NCBI RefSeq assembly: GCF_004309735.1
Contig: NZ_SIXC01000003.1
Location: 186,802 to 221,469, forward strand
Reading direction: 5' to 3'
DNA: 34,668 nt
Source of the DNA: Desulfovibrio legallii
GTDB taxonomy: Bacteria > Desulfobacterota > Desulfovibrionia > Desulfovibrionales > Desulfovibrionaceae
Position 1 is the first letter of the stretch; every line of letters begins with the position of its first letter. A model generated the notes under the pieces. It did no database searches. It worked only from the letters and a program-made list of their open reading frames with translations, and was not told where the DNA came from. The position numbers and the translations under genes were made by a program. Shown one piece after another: positions 16,372 to 23,673 of this stretch.

Positions 16372-16843
16372 TGGTCCTGTCCTTAAATGTCTGAACGCCG
16401 ACCATGCAACGGCCTTGGCCACGCTGGAACGGCGCTGTTTTTCCCTGCCCTGGTCCGAAGAGCAGTGCCGCGCAGCCTTTGCCCAACGGGCCTTTGCGGC
16501 CCTGGGCCTCTGGACGGGGCGGACGCTCTGCGGCTACATTTCCGTATACCACACGGCGGACGAACTGGAAATACTCAATCTGGCCGTGAGCCCGGATCTG
16601 CGGCGGCGCGGGCTGGGGCGGCGGCTGCTGCGGACGGCCTTGCGGCTTGCCGCCAAAGGGGGTATTATGAAGGTTCTGCTGGAAGTGCGCGCCGGCAATG
16701 CGCCCGCGGTTTCCCTGTACGAAAGCTGCGGCTTTCAGCGCGTGGGGCTGCGCAAAGGCTATTATGTGGACACCGGCGAAGATGCGCATGTGTACGCATT
16801 GTCTTTGCTCCCCGCAGCGCTCCAACCCAAGAGGACAGCATGA
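16346..16843 (+). CDS. rimI: RimI-like GNAT N-acetyltransferase
   Basis: The protein has 165 aa. GNAT enzymes transfer acetyl from acetyl-CoA; RimI acetylates the N-terminus of ribosomal protein S18. The family opening LERRCFSLPWS lies at residues 27-37, the acetyl-CoA pyrophosphate loop LRRRGLGRRLL at 85-95, and the C-terminal LEVRAGNAPAVSLYESCGF at 112-130 with Tyr125 as the likely general acid. The later DTGEDAHVYAL resembles the RimI-specific ending. The ATG at 16346 follows GGGGGAGG closely. The stop overlaps the tpiA start (ATGA). RimI substrate identity is inferred from family likeness. Confidence 0.88.
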   Translation: MLTRPAGDIGPVLKCLNADHATALATLERRCFSLPWSEEQCRAAFAQRAFAALGLWTGRTLCGYISVYHTADELEILNLAVSPDLRRRGLGRRLLRTALRLAAKGGIMKVLLEVRAGNAPAVSLYESCGFQRVGLRKGYYVDTGEDAHVYALSLLPAALQPKRTA

Positions 16844-17607
16844 GAACCATCATCGCGGCCAACTGGAAAATGTTTAAAACCCGTGCGGACGCGGCAAGCT
16901 GTGCCGTGGACCTGGCGCGCGGGCTGGAAGGCGGGCTGCCTGCCGGGCGCGAGGTGCTGATTTTCCCTCCGTACACGGCTCTGACTGTGGTAGCGGAGGC
17001 TGTGGCCAAGACCCCCGGCCTGGCCGTGGGCGGGCAGAACGTCTATCCTGAGTCCGAAGGGGCTTTTACCGGCGAAATTTCTCCGGCCATGCTGCGGGAC
17101 GCCGGCGCTTCCTGGGTGCTGGCCGGCCACTCGGAGCGCCGCAGCCTGTTTTGCGAAGACCCGGCCTTTGTGGCCCGCAAGACGGTCTTTGCGCTGGAGC
17201 AGGGCCTTAACGTCATGCTCTGCGTGGGCGAAACCCTGACGCAGCGCGAAGCCGGGCATCTTGAGGCCGTACTGGAGGCGCAGCTTGCGCCCGTGTGCGC
17301 TGCCCTGCCGCCCGCTCTGACCGGTGAAGCCCTGGCCCGGCGCCTGGCCGTAGCCTACGAACCAGTGTGGGCCATCGGCACAGGCAAGGTGGCGGGCCCG
17401 CCGGAGGTGCAGGAAGCCCATGCCGTAACGCGCGCCCTTTTGCATCGCGCCTTGGGCGATGCGGCCGTGCAGCTGCCCATTTTGTACGGCGGCAGCGTCA
17501 AGCCTGCCAACGCTGCAACCCTGCTGGGCCTTGACAATGTGGACGGCCTTCTGGTAGGGGGTGCCTCTTTGGAGGCGCAGAGTTTTTTGCAAATCGTTTT
17601 CTGCTGA
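16840..17607 (+). CDS. tpiA: Triose-phosphate isomerase
   Basis: The ATG at 16840 overlaps the rimI stop (ATGA) and follows AAGAGG; the product has 255 aa, the usual TIM length. TpiA interconverts dihydroxyacetone phosphate and glyceraldehyde 3-phosphate in glycolysis and gluconeogenesis. All catalytic residues are visible: Lys10 (NWKM), His97 (AGHSERR) and Glu174 (AYEPVWAIGTGK, including the mobile loop 6). The phosphate-binding ending ILYGGSVKPAN and LVGGASL is intact. secG follows after 87 nt on the same strand. Confidence 0.97.
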   Translation: MRTIIAANWKMFKTRADAASCAVDLARGLEGGLPAGREVLIFPPYTALTVVAEAVAKTPGLAVGGQNVYPESEGAFTGEISPAMLRDAGASWVLAGHSERRSLFCEDPAFVARKTVFALEQGLNVMLCVGETLTQREAGHLEAVLEAQLAPVCAALPPALTGEALARRLAVAYEPVWAIGTGKVAGPPEVQEAHAVTRALLHRALGDAAVQLPILYGGSVKPANAATLLGLDNVDGLLVGGASLEAQSFLQIVFC

Positions 17608-17694
17608 CGTTGCCGGCCCCGGCCGGGAACGTTGACTCGCGGCCCCTTGCCGTCGCGCGCCTTTTTGTCACGCCAATCCGCTTTGGAGGAATCT

Positions 17695-18150
17695 GTGCAG
17701 ACTCTTATCCTGACGCTGCATATTATTGTCTGCGTACTGTTGGTCATTCTTATTCTGCTTCAGGCGGGCAAGGAAGGCATGGGCGTCATTTTCGGCGGGG
17801 GCAACAGCTCGGTCTTCGGCAGCGGCGGCGCGGGCGGCATCCTGGCCAAGCTCACCACGCTTATGGCCGTTATTTTTGTGATCACTTCTCTGAGCTACAC
17901 CTATGTGACCAGCTCCCGTCCCAGTTCGGAATCTACCATCCTGAACGTGAAGATTGAGGATACCGCCGCTCCGGCCAAGTCGGCCGCGCCCGTTCAGACC
18001 CCCGCTGTTCCGGCCCAGAAAGCCGTACCGGCGGCCCCGGACAAGAGCGCCGCACCCGCCACAGAGCCGTCGACTCCGCCTGTGGCCCCGCAGGGCGCGC
18101 CCGCCGCGTCCGGTCAGGCAGCCCCGGCCGCGGGAGCTTCCGGCAAATAG
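17695..18150 (+). CDS. secG: Preprotein translocase subunit SecG with long Ala/Pro tail
   Basis: The GTG at 17695 follows GGAGG at 6 nt; an upstream ATG (17632) lacks a ribosome-binding site. The product has 151 aa. Two membrane spans (residues about 3-23 and 52-70) flank the conserved SecG loop LQAGKEGMGVIFGGGNSSVFGS (about 22-43). The first 75 residues make up a normal SecG. The remaining 75 are a low-complexity Ala/Pro/Lys tail, disordered and longer than in the E. coli protein. SecG assists SecYE in protein export. Position after tpiA fits a common bacterial arrangement. Confidence 0.94.
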   Translation: MQTLILTLHIIVCVLLVILILLQAGKEGMGVIFGGGNSSVFGSGGAGGILAKLTTLMAVIFVITSLSYTYVTSSRPSSESTILNVKIEDTAAPAKSAAPVQTPAVPAQKAVPAAPDKSAAPATEPSTPPVAPQGAPAASGQAAPAAGASGK

Positions 18151-18285
18151 TTTTTCGCCGCGCGGAGCGTGGGGCGGCGCTTGCGTCGGCCCTGCCGCAA
18201 ACGTATGCTTACGGCCGTGGGGCAAGCCCTGCGGCCGTATCTTTTTGGGGGGACCGCATTCGGCGCGCCCAGTGAGGAGAGTGTC

Positions 18286-19323
18286 ATGGCCGATCAGGAA
18301 GAAAGTTTCGGCGAAAATCCGTTTCGTCGCCTCAAGGTCGGGGATTTTCCGCAGCGTAAGGACGCGGCGCGCGCGGAGGTCAATATGCGGTCCACGCACA
18401 TGCGCCGACGGCCCGCAGGCCCGGCAGACGCTTCTACGGCTGCTCCCGCAGCGTCCCCTGAAGACGCGCGGGACGCGGAGCTTTTTTTGCGGGCCATGAG
18501 CCGGGTACACCCCACGCGGCGCAGCAGGAAACCTGAAGGCTTTACCCTGACCGAGCGGCAGGCTTTGCCCGGCAGCGCCGGCGCAAAAACGCAGGAGCGC
18601 GCGCGTCAGAGCGCGTCCGCGGCGGACCGGGCCCCGGCCGCCGCCACACCCTGTGGCGCAGGCCTTGCACTACCGAGATCGGGTTCAGCAATGGTCGGAG
18701 AGGCGCAACCCGCTGCCCGGCCGGGGCAGGGTGCGGCCGCAGACGACGAAGCCGCCGCTTTTCTGCAGGCCGTGCGCGAGGCCACGCCCCTGGTCGGCAA
18801 GGGGCGTGCCGTGGCTCCCGCTCCCGCGCCGGGCACGCCGCCGGTCCAGGGTGAGCTGAGCCTGCAGGATTTTATGGACGGCAAGCTGGAGTTTGCCCTC
18901 TCGTTTACCGACGAATACCTTGAAGGCTATGTGGTGGGCCTGGACCCGCTGATCCTCAACAAGCTGCGGGCTGGTTCCCTGAGCCCGGAAGCCCATATGG
19001 ACCTGCACGGGCTGACTGTAGAGCAGGCCTTTGAAGCCCTGCGGGGCTTTTTGCGCGGCAGTTGGTACAAGGGCCTGCGAACCGTGCTGGTGGTGCCGGG
19101 GCGGGGCCGCAATTCGCCCGATGGCCAGGGCGTGCTGCGCGGCAAGCTGCAGACCTGGCTGACTCAGGAGCCTTTCAAACGGGTAGTGCTGGCCTTCTGC
19201 ACGGCGCAGCCCCATGACGGCGGTCCGGGCAGCGTTTATGTGCTGTTGCGCAAATACCGCAAAAAGGGCCGGGTTTACTGGGAGCGCCTGCCCGCCGACG
19301 CAGACCTTTATCGCGACTTCTGA
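18286..19323 (+). CDS. Smr-domain protein with long N-terminal extension
   Basis: The ATG at 18286 follows GAGGAG; the product has 345 aa. The C-terminal 110 residues form an Smr domain: DLHGLTVEQAFEALRGFL, then VPGRGRNSPDGQGVLRGKL and GSVYVLLR. Smr domains act as endonucleases or nucleic-acid-binding modules (as in MutS2 and in SmrB, which cuts mRNA at collided ribosomes). The N-terminal 200 residues are charged and low in complexity, with the repeated theme D-AELFLRAM (about 65) and DEAAAFLQAV (about 155). The block LQDFMDGKLEFALSFTDEYLEGYV (about 188-211) precedes the Smr domain, as in many Desulfovibrio-type proteins. No partner gene is coupled to it. Confidence 0.85.
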   Translation: MADQEESFGENPFRRLKVGDFPQRKDAARAEVNMRSTHMRRRPAGPADASTAAPAASPEDARDAELFLRAMSRVHPTRRSRKPEGFTLTERQALPGSAGAKTQERARQSASAADRAPAAATPCGAGLALPRSGSAMVGEAQPAARPGQGAAADDEAAAFLQAVREATPLVGKGRAVAPAPAPGTPPVQGELSLQDFMDGKLEFALSFTDEYLEGYVVGLDPLILNKLRAGSLSPEAHMDLHGLTVEQAFEALRGFLRGSWYKGLRTVLVVPGRGRNSPDGQGVLRGKLQTWLTQEPFKRVVLAFCTAQPHDGGPGSVYVLLRKYRKKGRVYWERLPADADLYRDF

Positions 19324-19553
19324 CCGTTGCAGTGTGTGTAGGGCGTTCTGTCGGAATCCATGCGCACGGGCCTGCAAAACCCGCGTTTCCTGCCCGGATA
19401 TGGCGTCGGAGATACGCTGACGCGGCGTAAGAGTGCGGCAATCCCGCCAACGGCGAGCGTCGGGGTTCTTTGGGAGCACTGCCGCACCCTGTGCCGACGC
19501 GGTGTGGCGGCCCCATGCCGGACAGGTATCCTTTGTTTGTCAACTCCGTCCTC
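19324..19553. other. Gap after the Smr gene, no feature recognised
   Basis: I see no gene, tRNA or clear terminator. Several short inverted repeats exist, but none is followed by a T run. The operator and module R3 that fill the rest of this gap are listed separately. Confidence 0.4.
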
Positions 19554-19588
19554 TTGACAAAAATGCAACAATATATCATTGCATTTTT
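19554..19588 (+). promoter_or_regulatory. Candidate Zur operator overlapping a -35-like TTGACA
   Basis: A perfect 10-bp inverted repeat, AAAAATGCAA, 10 nt, TTGCATTTTT, spans 19559-19588. A perfect -35-like TTGACA (19554-19559) touches its left arm. No ideal -10 follows at 17 nt; TATCAT at 14 nt is the best. The AT-rich palindrome stands out in a GC-rich region and precedes the zinc operon, so Zur control of its own operon is the natural guess. It lies 238 nt before the zur ATG, because module R3 sits between. Confidence 0.6.
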
Positions 19589-19654
19589 GCGCGCTGTTCC
19601 GGATCCTGCGGCGGCGCGCGGTATGTCTGTACAACAGGCCGGTTGCGCTCGGGC

Positions 19655-19785
19655 ATTGCAACCTTGAAATGCCCTGGCGGTTGCGCAAGCAGCCGCCTGT
19701 CGTGGAGGCAAAAGCGCAAGTTACTTGCGCGGTTAAGCGCCGGGACGAGCGTCCGTAACCTTTGAGAATACATATCCTCAGAGGC
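19655..19785 (+). repeat. Inverted-repeat module copy R3, upstream of zur
   Basis: The block starting CCTGGCGGTTGCGCAAGC (about 19673) and the later CTTGCGCGGTTAAGCGCCGG match the copy at 27241-27355 closely. It ends with CCTTTGAG/CTCAGAGG (19759-19784, one mismatch). The inverted repeat lies 41 nt before the zur ATG. The module separates the candidate operator from the coding region. Confidence 0.75.
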
Positions 19786-19825
19786 AATATGTTCTAAGGG
19801 AACACGTTCTAAGGATTGGTGAGCC

Positions 19826-20311
19826 ATGAGCGGTAGGACAAAAACCCCCGCCGGATCCGACGGACTGCGGGAAGTGCGCGGCGTGCGGCTGACCCTTCTG
19901 CGGCAGCGGGTGCTGACGGTGCTGGAAGAGGCGGGCGAGCCGGTAAAGGCTTACGCCATTCTGGAGGCGTTGCGACAACCGGCGGCCCGGCCCATTCCCC
20001 CGGCCAGCGTCTATCGGGCGCTGGATTTTTTGCAGCAGCACGGTCTGGCCCACAAGCTGGAAACGCTCAACGCCTTTGTGGCCTGTACGCGCGCCTGTGC
20101 GGGCCCAAGCACGCCCGTGTTTTTGCTGGTCTGCGACCGTTGTCGCCAGAGTCGCGAAGTGCGCAACCCTGCCTTGTACACGACTATTGATCGGGCACTG
20201 CGCGGCGAAGGTTTTGCGCTGGGCGGGGGAACCATAGAAATCAGAGGGCGTTGCGCAGCCTGCGCCGACGCCGACCTGCAGGAAAGTCTTGATGCGGACA
20301 ACAACAAATAG
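19826..20311 (+). CDS. zur: Zinc uptake regulator Zur (Fur family)
   Basis: The protein has 161 aa. Fur-family winged helix: LTLLRQRVLTVLEEAGEPVKAYAILEAL, then PASVYRALDFLQQHGLAHKLE (residues about 22-80). The pattern NAFVACTRAC, LLVCDRCRQ and GRCAACAD matches Zur rather than Fur or PerR, with two CxxC pairs able to hold the structural zinc. Zur represses zinc uptake genes when zinc is plentiful. It heads the znu genes on the same strand, and a strong AT-rich palindrome lies upstream (19559-19588). The 3' end overlaps a small frame that leads into znuC. Confidence 0.92.
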   Translation: MSGRTKTPAGSDGLREVRGVRLTLLRQRVLTVLEEAGEPVKAYAILEALRQPAARPIPPASVYRALDFLQQHGLAHKLETLNAFVACTRACAGPSTPVFLLVCDRCRQSREVRNPALYTTIDRALRGEGFALGGGTIEIRGRCAACADADLQESLDADNNK

Positions 20312-20426
20312 TTGTGCGGCCTTGGCCGCGCCTTTTTCTCCCTTGAGCTGGTCAGTCTGGCGCAGGCTGGCCGTGGCGGCGGCGCTGTGCGCGTTGCTCT
20401 GGGGCGTGGTCTGGTGGGCCTTATGA
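20292..20426 (+). CDS. Possible small membrane protein (44 aa) between zur and znuC
   Basis: This frame begins at an ATG inside the last codons of zur, preceded by AGGAAAG at about 5 nt, and ends with a TGA that overlaps the znuC ATG (ATGA). The product would have 44 aa: a Thr/Asn N-terminus, SPLSWSVWRRL, then a hydrophobic span VAAALCALLWGVVWWAL (about residues 27-44). From codon 10 on, third positions are mostly G or C, as in real genes here. Overlapping both neighbours by the spacing used throughout this operon supports translation. It could be a small partner of the ZnuB permease, or only a translational relay keeping znuC in step with zur. I do not recognise a family. Confidence 0.5.
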   Translation: MRTTTNSCAALAAPFSPLSWSVWRRLAVAAALCALLWGVVWWAL

Positions 20427-21199
20427 GCCGACAGCCCCGCCCCATCAGCGTTTGCGATCTTTCTTTGTCCTACAGTCGGCATCCCGCCGTGCGGCATTTG
20501 TGCTGCCATTTTGCGCCCGGCAGTCTTACGGCTGTGGTGGGGCCCAACGGCGCGGGAAAATCCACGTTGCTCAAGGCCCTGGCGGGCCTGTTGCCGCCCA
20601 GAGGGGGGCGCATCGACCTGGGCGGGCAGAGCGTCAGAGACCTGGCCTATCTGCCCCAGCAAGCCGCCATTGACCGCTCTTTTCCCATTACTGTGCAGGA
20701 CATGGTCTCCTTGGGGCACTGGCCGCGCGTGGGGGCTTGGGGCGCGCTGGGCCGGGCACAGTGGCAGGCCGTGCAGGCCGCGCTGGCGGCTTTGGATCTG
20801 GCGGATTTCGGCGCGCGGCCCATCAGCGCCCTTTCCGTGGGGCAGTTCCAGCGCGTGCAGTTTGCGCGTCTGCTGCTGCAGGACGCGCCCGTGATCTTGC
20901 TGGATGAGCCCTTCACCGCTCTGGACGCGCGCACCACCGATGATCTGCTGGCTTTGGTGCGGCGCTGGCACATTGAAGGGCGCACCGTGGTGGCGGTGAT
21001 CCACGATCTGGAGCAGGTGCGGGCGCACTTTCCGCAGAGCCTGCTTTTTGCCCGTGACCCCATTGCCTTTGGCCCCACGGCGCAGGTGCTTACGTCGGGC
21101 AATCTGGCCCGGGCGCGGGATCTTTCCGCCCGCTGGGACGGCCCGCTGGAGGAGCAGAACAGCCCGGCGGCGCATGGGGCGGAGGGGGGAGCGGCATGA
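20423..21199 (+). CDS. znuC: Zinc ABC transporter ATP-binding protein
   Basis: The ATG at 20423 overlaps the stop of the small frame upstream and gives 258 aa beginning MSRQPRPISV; an earlier TTG at 20312 is not needed. It contains Walker A GPNGAGKST, Q-loop LPQQAAIDR, signature LSVGQFQRVQ (Val in place of the usual Gly) and Walker B VILLDEPF, then the H-loop VIHD. It energises zinc import through ZnuB. The stop overlaps the znuB start (ATGA). The zinc rather than manganese assignment relies on zur being in the operon. Confidence 0.93.
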   Translation: MSRQPRPISVCDLSLSYSRHPAVRHLCCHFAPGSLTAVVGPNGAGKSTLLKALAGLLPPRGGRIDLGGQSVRDLAYLPQQAAIDRSFPITVQDMVSLGHWPRVGAWGALGRAQWQAVQAALAALDLADFGARPISALSVGQFQRVQFARLLLQDAPVILLDEPFTALDARTTDDLLALVRRWHIEGRTVVAVIHDLEQVRAHFPQSLLFARDPIAFGPTAQVLTSGNLARARDLSARWDGPLEEQNSPAAHGAEGGAA

Positions 21200-22074
21200 C
21201 CACGTTGTGGACGTTGTTTTGTCAGCCCTTTGCGGAATTTGCCTTCATGCGCCACGCCCTGGCGGCCATCCTGGCCCTGGCTCTGGGCTGCGGCCCGGTG
21301 GGCACCTTTCTGGTACTGCGGCGCATGAGCCTTATGGGCGACGCCCTGTCCCACGCCGTACTGCCGGGGGTGGCGGCGGGCTTTTTGCTCTGCGGGCTTT
21401 CGCTCACGGCCATGACTGTGGGCGGTTTTCTGGCCGGGCTGGGCGTGGTGGTGGCGGCGGGCCTGGTTTCGCGCTACACCCCCCTGCGCGAGGACGCCAG
21501 CCTGGCGGCCCTGTATCTGATTTCCCTGGCTTTGGGGGTGCTGTTGGTTTCGCTGCGGGGCAACAGTATGGACCTCATGCACGTCTTGTTCGGTTCCATC
21601 CTGGCCGTGGACGACGCCTCCCTGTTGCTGGTGGCCGGCGTGGCCAGCGTGAGTCTGCTGACCTTGGCCCTGATCTACCGCCCCTTGGTGGTGGAATGCT
21701 TTGACCCCGGTTTTCTCCGCTCCGTGGGGGGCGGGGGCCCTTGGGTGCACACCTTGTTCATGGCCCTGGTGGCCCTCAACCTGGTGGGCGGCTTTCGCGC
21801 TCTGGGCACGCTTATGGCCGTGGGGCTGCTGGTGCTGCCTGCTACGGCGGCCCGCTTCTGGGCCGGGCAGGTCTGGTCCCAGGCTCTTGTGGCTACGGGC
21901 ATTGCCATGTTTTCCGGCTACCTGGGGCTGCTGTGCTCGTACTACTGGAACCTGCCGTCCGGCCCGGCCATTGTGCTCACCGCCGGGGCCTGTCATTGCG
22001 TTTCTTTGTTTGTGGGGCCGCGGCAGGGGCTGGTCTTCCTGCGGCGGCGCGCTCGCGGCGCGCAAGGGCAATAA
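21196..22074 (+). CDS. znuB: Zinc ABC transporter permease
   Basis: The protein has 292 aa and about eight membrane spans, typical of the ABC-3 permease family. The conserved coupling region RRMSLMGDALSHAVLPGVAAGFLL (about 37-60) is complete, as are GNSMDLMHVLFGSILAV (about 122-138) and the later GTLMAVGLLVLPATAARFWA (about 201-220). It forms the inner-membrane channel for zinc, driven by ZnuC and fed by ZnuA. Start overlaps the znuC stop by 4 nt; znuA follows after 33 nt. Confidence 0.94.
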   Translation: MTTLWTLFCQPFAEFAFMRHALAAILALALGCGPVGTFLVLRRMSLMGDALSHAVLPGVAAGFLLCGLSLTAMTVGGFLAGLGVVVAAGLVSRYTPLREDASLAALYLISLALGVLLVSLRGNSMDLMHVLFGSILAVDDASLLLVAGVASVSLLTLALIYRPLVVECFDPGFLRSVGGGGPWVHTLFMALVALNLVGGFRALGTLMAVGLLVLPATAARFWAGQVWSQALVATGIAMFSGYLGLLCSYYWNLPSGPAIVLTAGACHCVSLFVGPRQGLVFLRRRARGAQGQ

Positions 22075-22107
22075 CCCCGGCTGTGCCGGGCATCTGGAGG
22101 TAGATTT

Positions 22108-23022
22108 ATGCGACGGTTTGGAATGGGTGTTTGCGCTCTTGTTTTCGCATTTGTTTTTGGTTTTGCGCTGCCGGGCGCACAGAACGCTCTGGCCGCGCCG
22201 CTCAAGGTGGTGACCAGCTTTTCCATCTTGGGCGACATGGTTAAAAATGTGGGCGGCGACCTGGTGCGCGTGACCACCTTGGTGGGCCCCGATGCGGATA
22301 CCCACGTTTATCAGCCCAGCCCCGCCGACGCCAAGGCCGTGGCCCAGGCCGACTTGGTGGTGGTCAACGGCCTGCACCTGGAGGGCTGGATGGACCGGCT
22401 GGTGCAGACTTCCGGCTACAAGGGCGTGGTGGTGACCGCCAGCAAGGGCGTGCGCACCCGCACTATGGTGGATGAAGAAGAAGGCGGCAAAAAGGTGACG
22501 GATCCCCACGCCTGGCAGAGCCTGGACAACGGGCGCATCTATGTGCGGAATATTGCTGACGGCCTGGCCGCGGCGGACCCGGCCCACGCCGCCGCATACC
22601 GCAAAAACGCCGGAATGTATCTGGGCAGGATCGGCGAGACCGAAGGCTGGGTCCGCAAGATGTTGGGCAGCGTGCCCAAGGCGGAGCGCAAAATTATTAC
22701 TTCGCACGATGCCTTCGGCTATTTCGGCGATGCCTATGGTCTGACCCTGCTTTCGCCGCAGGGCCTTTCCACCGAAGCAGAGGCTTCTGCCCGCGACGTG
22801 GGCGCGCTCATCCGGCAGATCAAGGCGGAAGGCATCAAAGCCCTGTTTGTGGAAAACATGACCGACCCGCGTCTGGTGGAGAACATCGCCAAAGAAACCG
22901 GAGCCAAGCCCGGCGGCGAACTGTACGCTGACGCCCTTTCTGGACCGGAGGGGCCCGCGCCCACGTATCTGGACATGTTTCGGCACAACGTCACGGTTCT
23001 GGTAAAGGCCCTGCGCCCGTAA
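22108..23022 (+). CDS. znuA: Zinc ABC transporter substrate-binding protein
   Basis: GGAGG lies 8 nt before the ATG. The product has 304 aa with a Sec signal peptide ending near ALAA (about residue 30). The cluster A-I (ZnuA/PsaA) fold is supported by the metal ligands: His in DADTHVYQPSP, His in DPHAWQS, His in TSHDAFGYF and an acidic residue in LYADALSGP. The His-rich mobile loop of E. coli ZnuA is replaced by a short acidic stretch (VDEEEGGKK), so zinc capture may differ. It delivers zinc from the periplasm to ZnuB. A strong terminator follows. Confidence 0.95.
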   Translation: MRRFGMGVCALVFAFVFGFALPGAQNALAAPLKVVTSFSILGDMVKNVGGDLVRVTTLVGPDADTHVYQPSPADAKAVAQADLVVVNGLHLEGWMDRLVQTSGYKGVVVTASKGVRTRTMVDEEEGGKKVTDPHAWQSLDNGRIYVRNIADGLAAADPAHAAAYRKNAGMYLGRIGETEGWVRKMLGSVPKAERKIITSHDAFGYFGDAYGLTLLSPQGLSTEAEASARDVGALIRQIKAEGIKALFVENMTDPRLVENIAKETGAKPGGELYADALSGPEGPAPTYLDMFRHNVTVLVKALRP

Positions 23023-23058
23023 CAATCGCGCTCGCGCCAAAAGAGGCGGCAACTACAG

Positions 23059-23090
23059 AAAAGGGTTGGGGCAAAAGCCTCAACCCTTTT
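23059..23090 (+). terminator. Intrinsic terminator after znuA
   Basis: A 14-bp stem AAAAGGGTTGGGGC / GCCTCAACCCTTTT with one G-T pair and an AAAA loop; the right arm supplies the T run. It lies 37 nt after the znuA stop. A-tracts on the left make it able to work for the opposite strand too. Confidence 0.85.
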
Positions 23091-23169
23091 CGCTATCTCT
23101 TCGTTATAGAAAATTCCCCTGCATTGGCCCCGTTTCCTTCGACGCTTTCCTGTCGGGGACAGCACTATT

Positions 23170-23296
23170 TAGAGCAGTTAGCGAATGAAATGAGCTAACT
23201 GCTCTGCAAGGATTTTCTTGAAAATCCTTGCCACGAAATGCGAGAAGGCAGGCTTTTGCCTGCCGTAAGCGAGCATTTCAAGTGTTAAATGCTCTA
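23170..23296 (+). mobile_element. 123-bp MITE-like element, copy 1
   Basis: The element is 23172-23294, flanked by TA on both sides. Imperfect terminal inverted repeats GAGCAGTTAGC... and GAGCATTTAAC... share the tail TGAAATG. Inside are three hairpins: GAGCAGTTAGC/GCTAACTGCTC, GCAAGGATTTTC/GAAAATCCTTGC and GGCAGGC/GCCTGCC inside a wider GAAATGC/GCATTTC pair. It codes for nothing. TA flanks fit the IS630/Tc1-mariner group, whose transposase could mobilise it; no transposase is in the window. Confidence 0.85.
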
Positions 23297-23557
23297 GCCG
23301 AAGGCATGTCCGGCAGTAAGGGGGCTCGCGGCCTTCACTCCGGTCAGCGGCAAAGCCCGCCTTCTGTCCAATGGTTCCAGCAGCAGGTTCGTCGCCTCTG
23401 TCTTGTCCTCAAAAAAGATGGCGTCCTCTTGTCGCCTCTGGGCAATGATGGGAATTTTGCGCACGTTGTGCAGCTCCAAGAGGGTCTGGGTGGAGTGGAC
23501 TGGCGCGGCGTGGCCAACCTCATGCTGCCGGATAAAACGTGTAGGTTGGGTGGGCGT
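23294..23557 (-). pseudogene. Orphan open frame ending at the MITE, possible gene remnant
   Basis: An open frame of 87 codons ends exactly at MITE copy 1; the stop is TAG made of the flanking TA plus the first element base. Before insertion it would have been TAA. There is no ATG or GTG start, only a TTG at 23479. The predicted peptide is hydrophilic (for example RKIPIIAQRRQEDAIFFEDK) with fair G/C third-position bias. I do not recognise a family. It could be the 3' end of a lost gene, or chance. Confidence 0.3.
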
Positions 23558-23573
23558 TCAATCAAAGCAACAG

Positions 23574-23619
23574 TTGTGCAAAAATGAACAAGTACAGTGT
23601 ATATTGTGCAAAAAAGAAC
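23574..23619 (+). promoter_or_regulatory. Direct repeat upstream of the alcohol dehydrogenase promoter
   Basis: TTGTGCAAAAATGAAC (23574-23589) recurs as TTGTGCAAAAAAGAAC (23604-23619), 15 of 16 bases alike, 30 bp apart, which is close to three helical turns. It lies about 55-100 bp before the -35 box. The arrangement fits a site for an activator or a redox regulator. The first copy extended to 18 bp (TTGTG...AACAA) partly resembles a Rex operator; this likeness is weak on the right side. Confidence 0.5.
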
Positions 23620-23673
23620 GTATTGAATGGTAAAAAAATTAAAAATTACAACAGAACAAATGCGTTTGAAGGC

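Noticed and set aside
19324..19553. Possible riboswitch or structured RNA upstream of the zinc operon
   Set aside because: I tried to match it to cobalamin-type and other known riboswitch cores and found none of the conserved boxes.
20647..23052. Very long minus-strand frame opposite the znu genes (about 800 codons)
   Set aside because: The plus strand encodes clear ZnuC, ZnuB and ZnuA with full motifs; the opposite frame is low-complexity His/Gln/Arg-rich, as expected from an antisense shadow.
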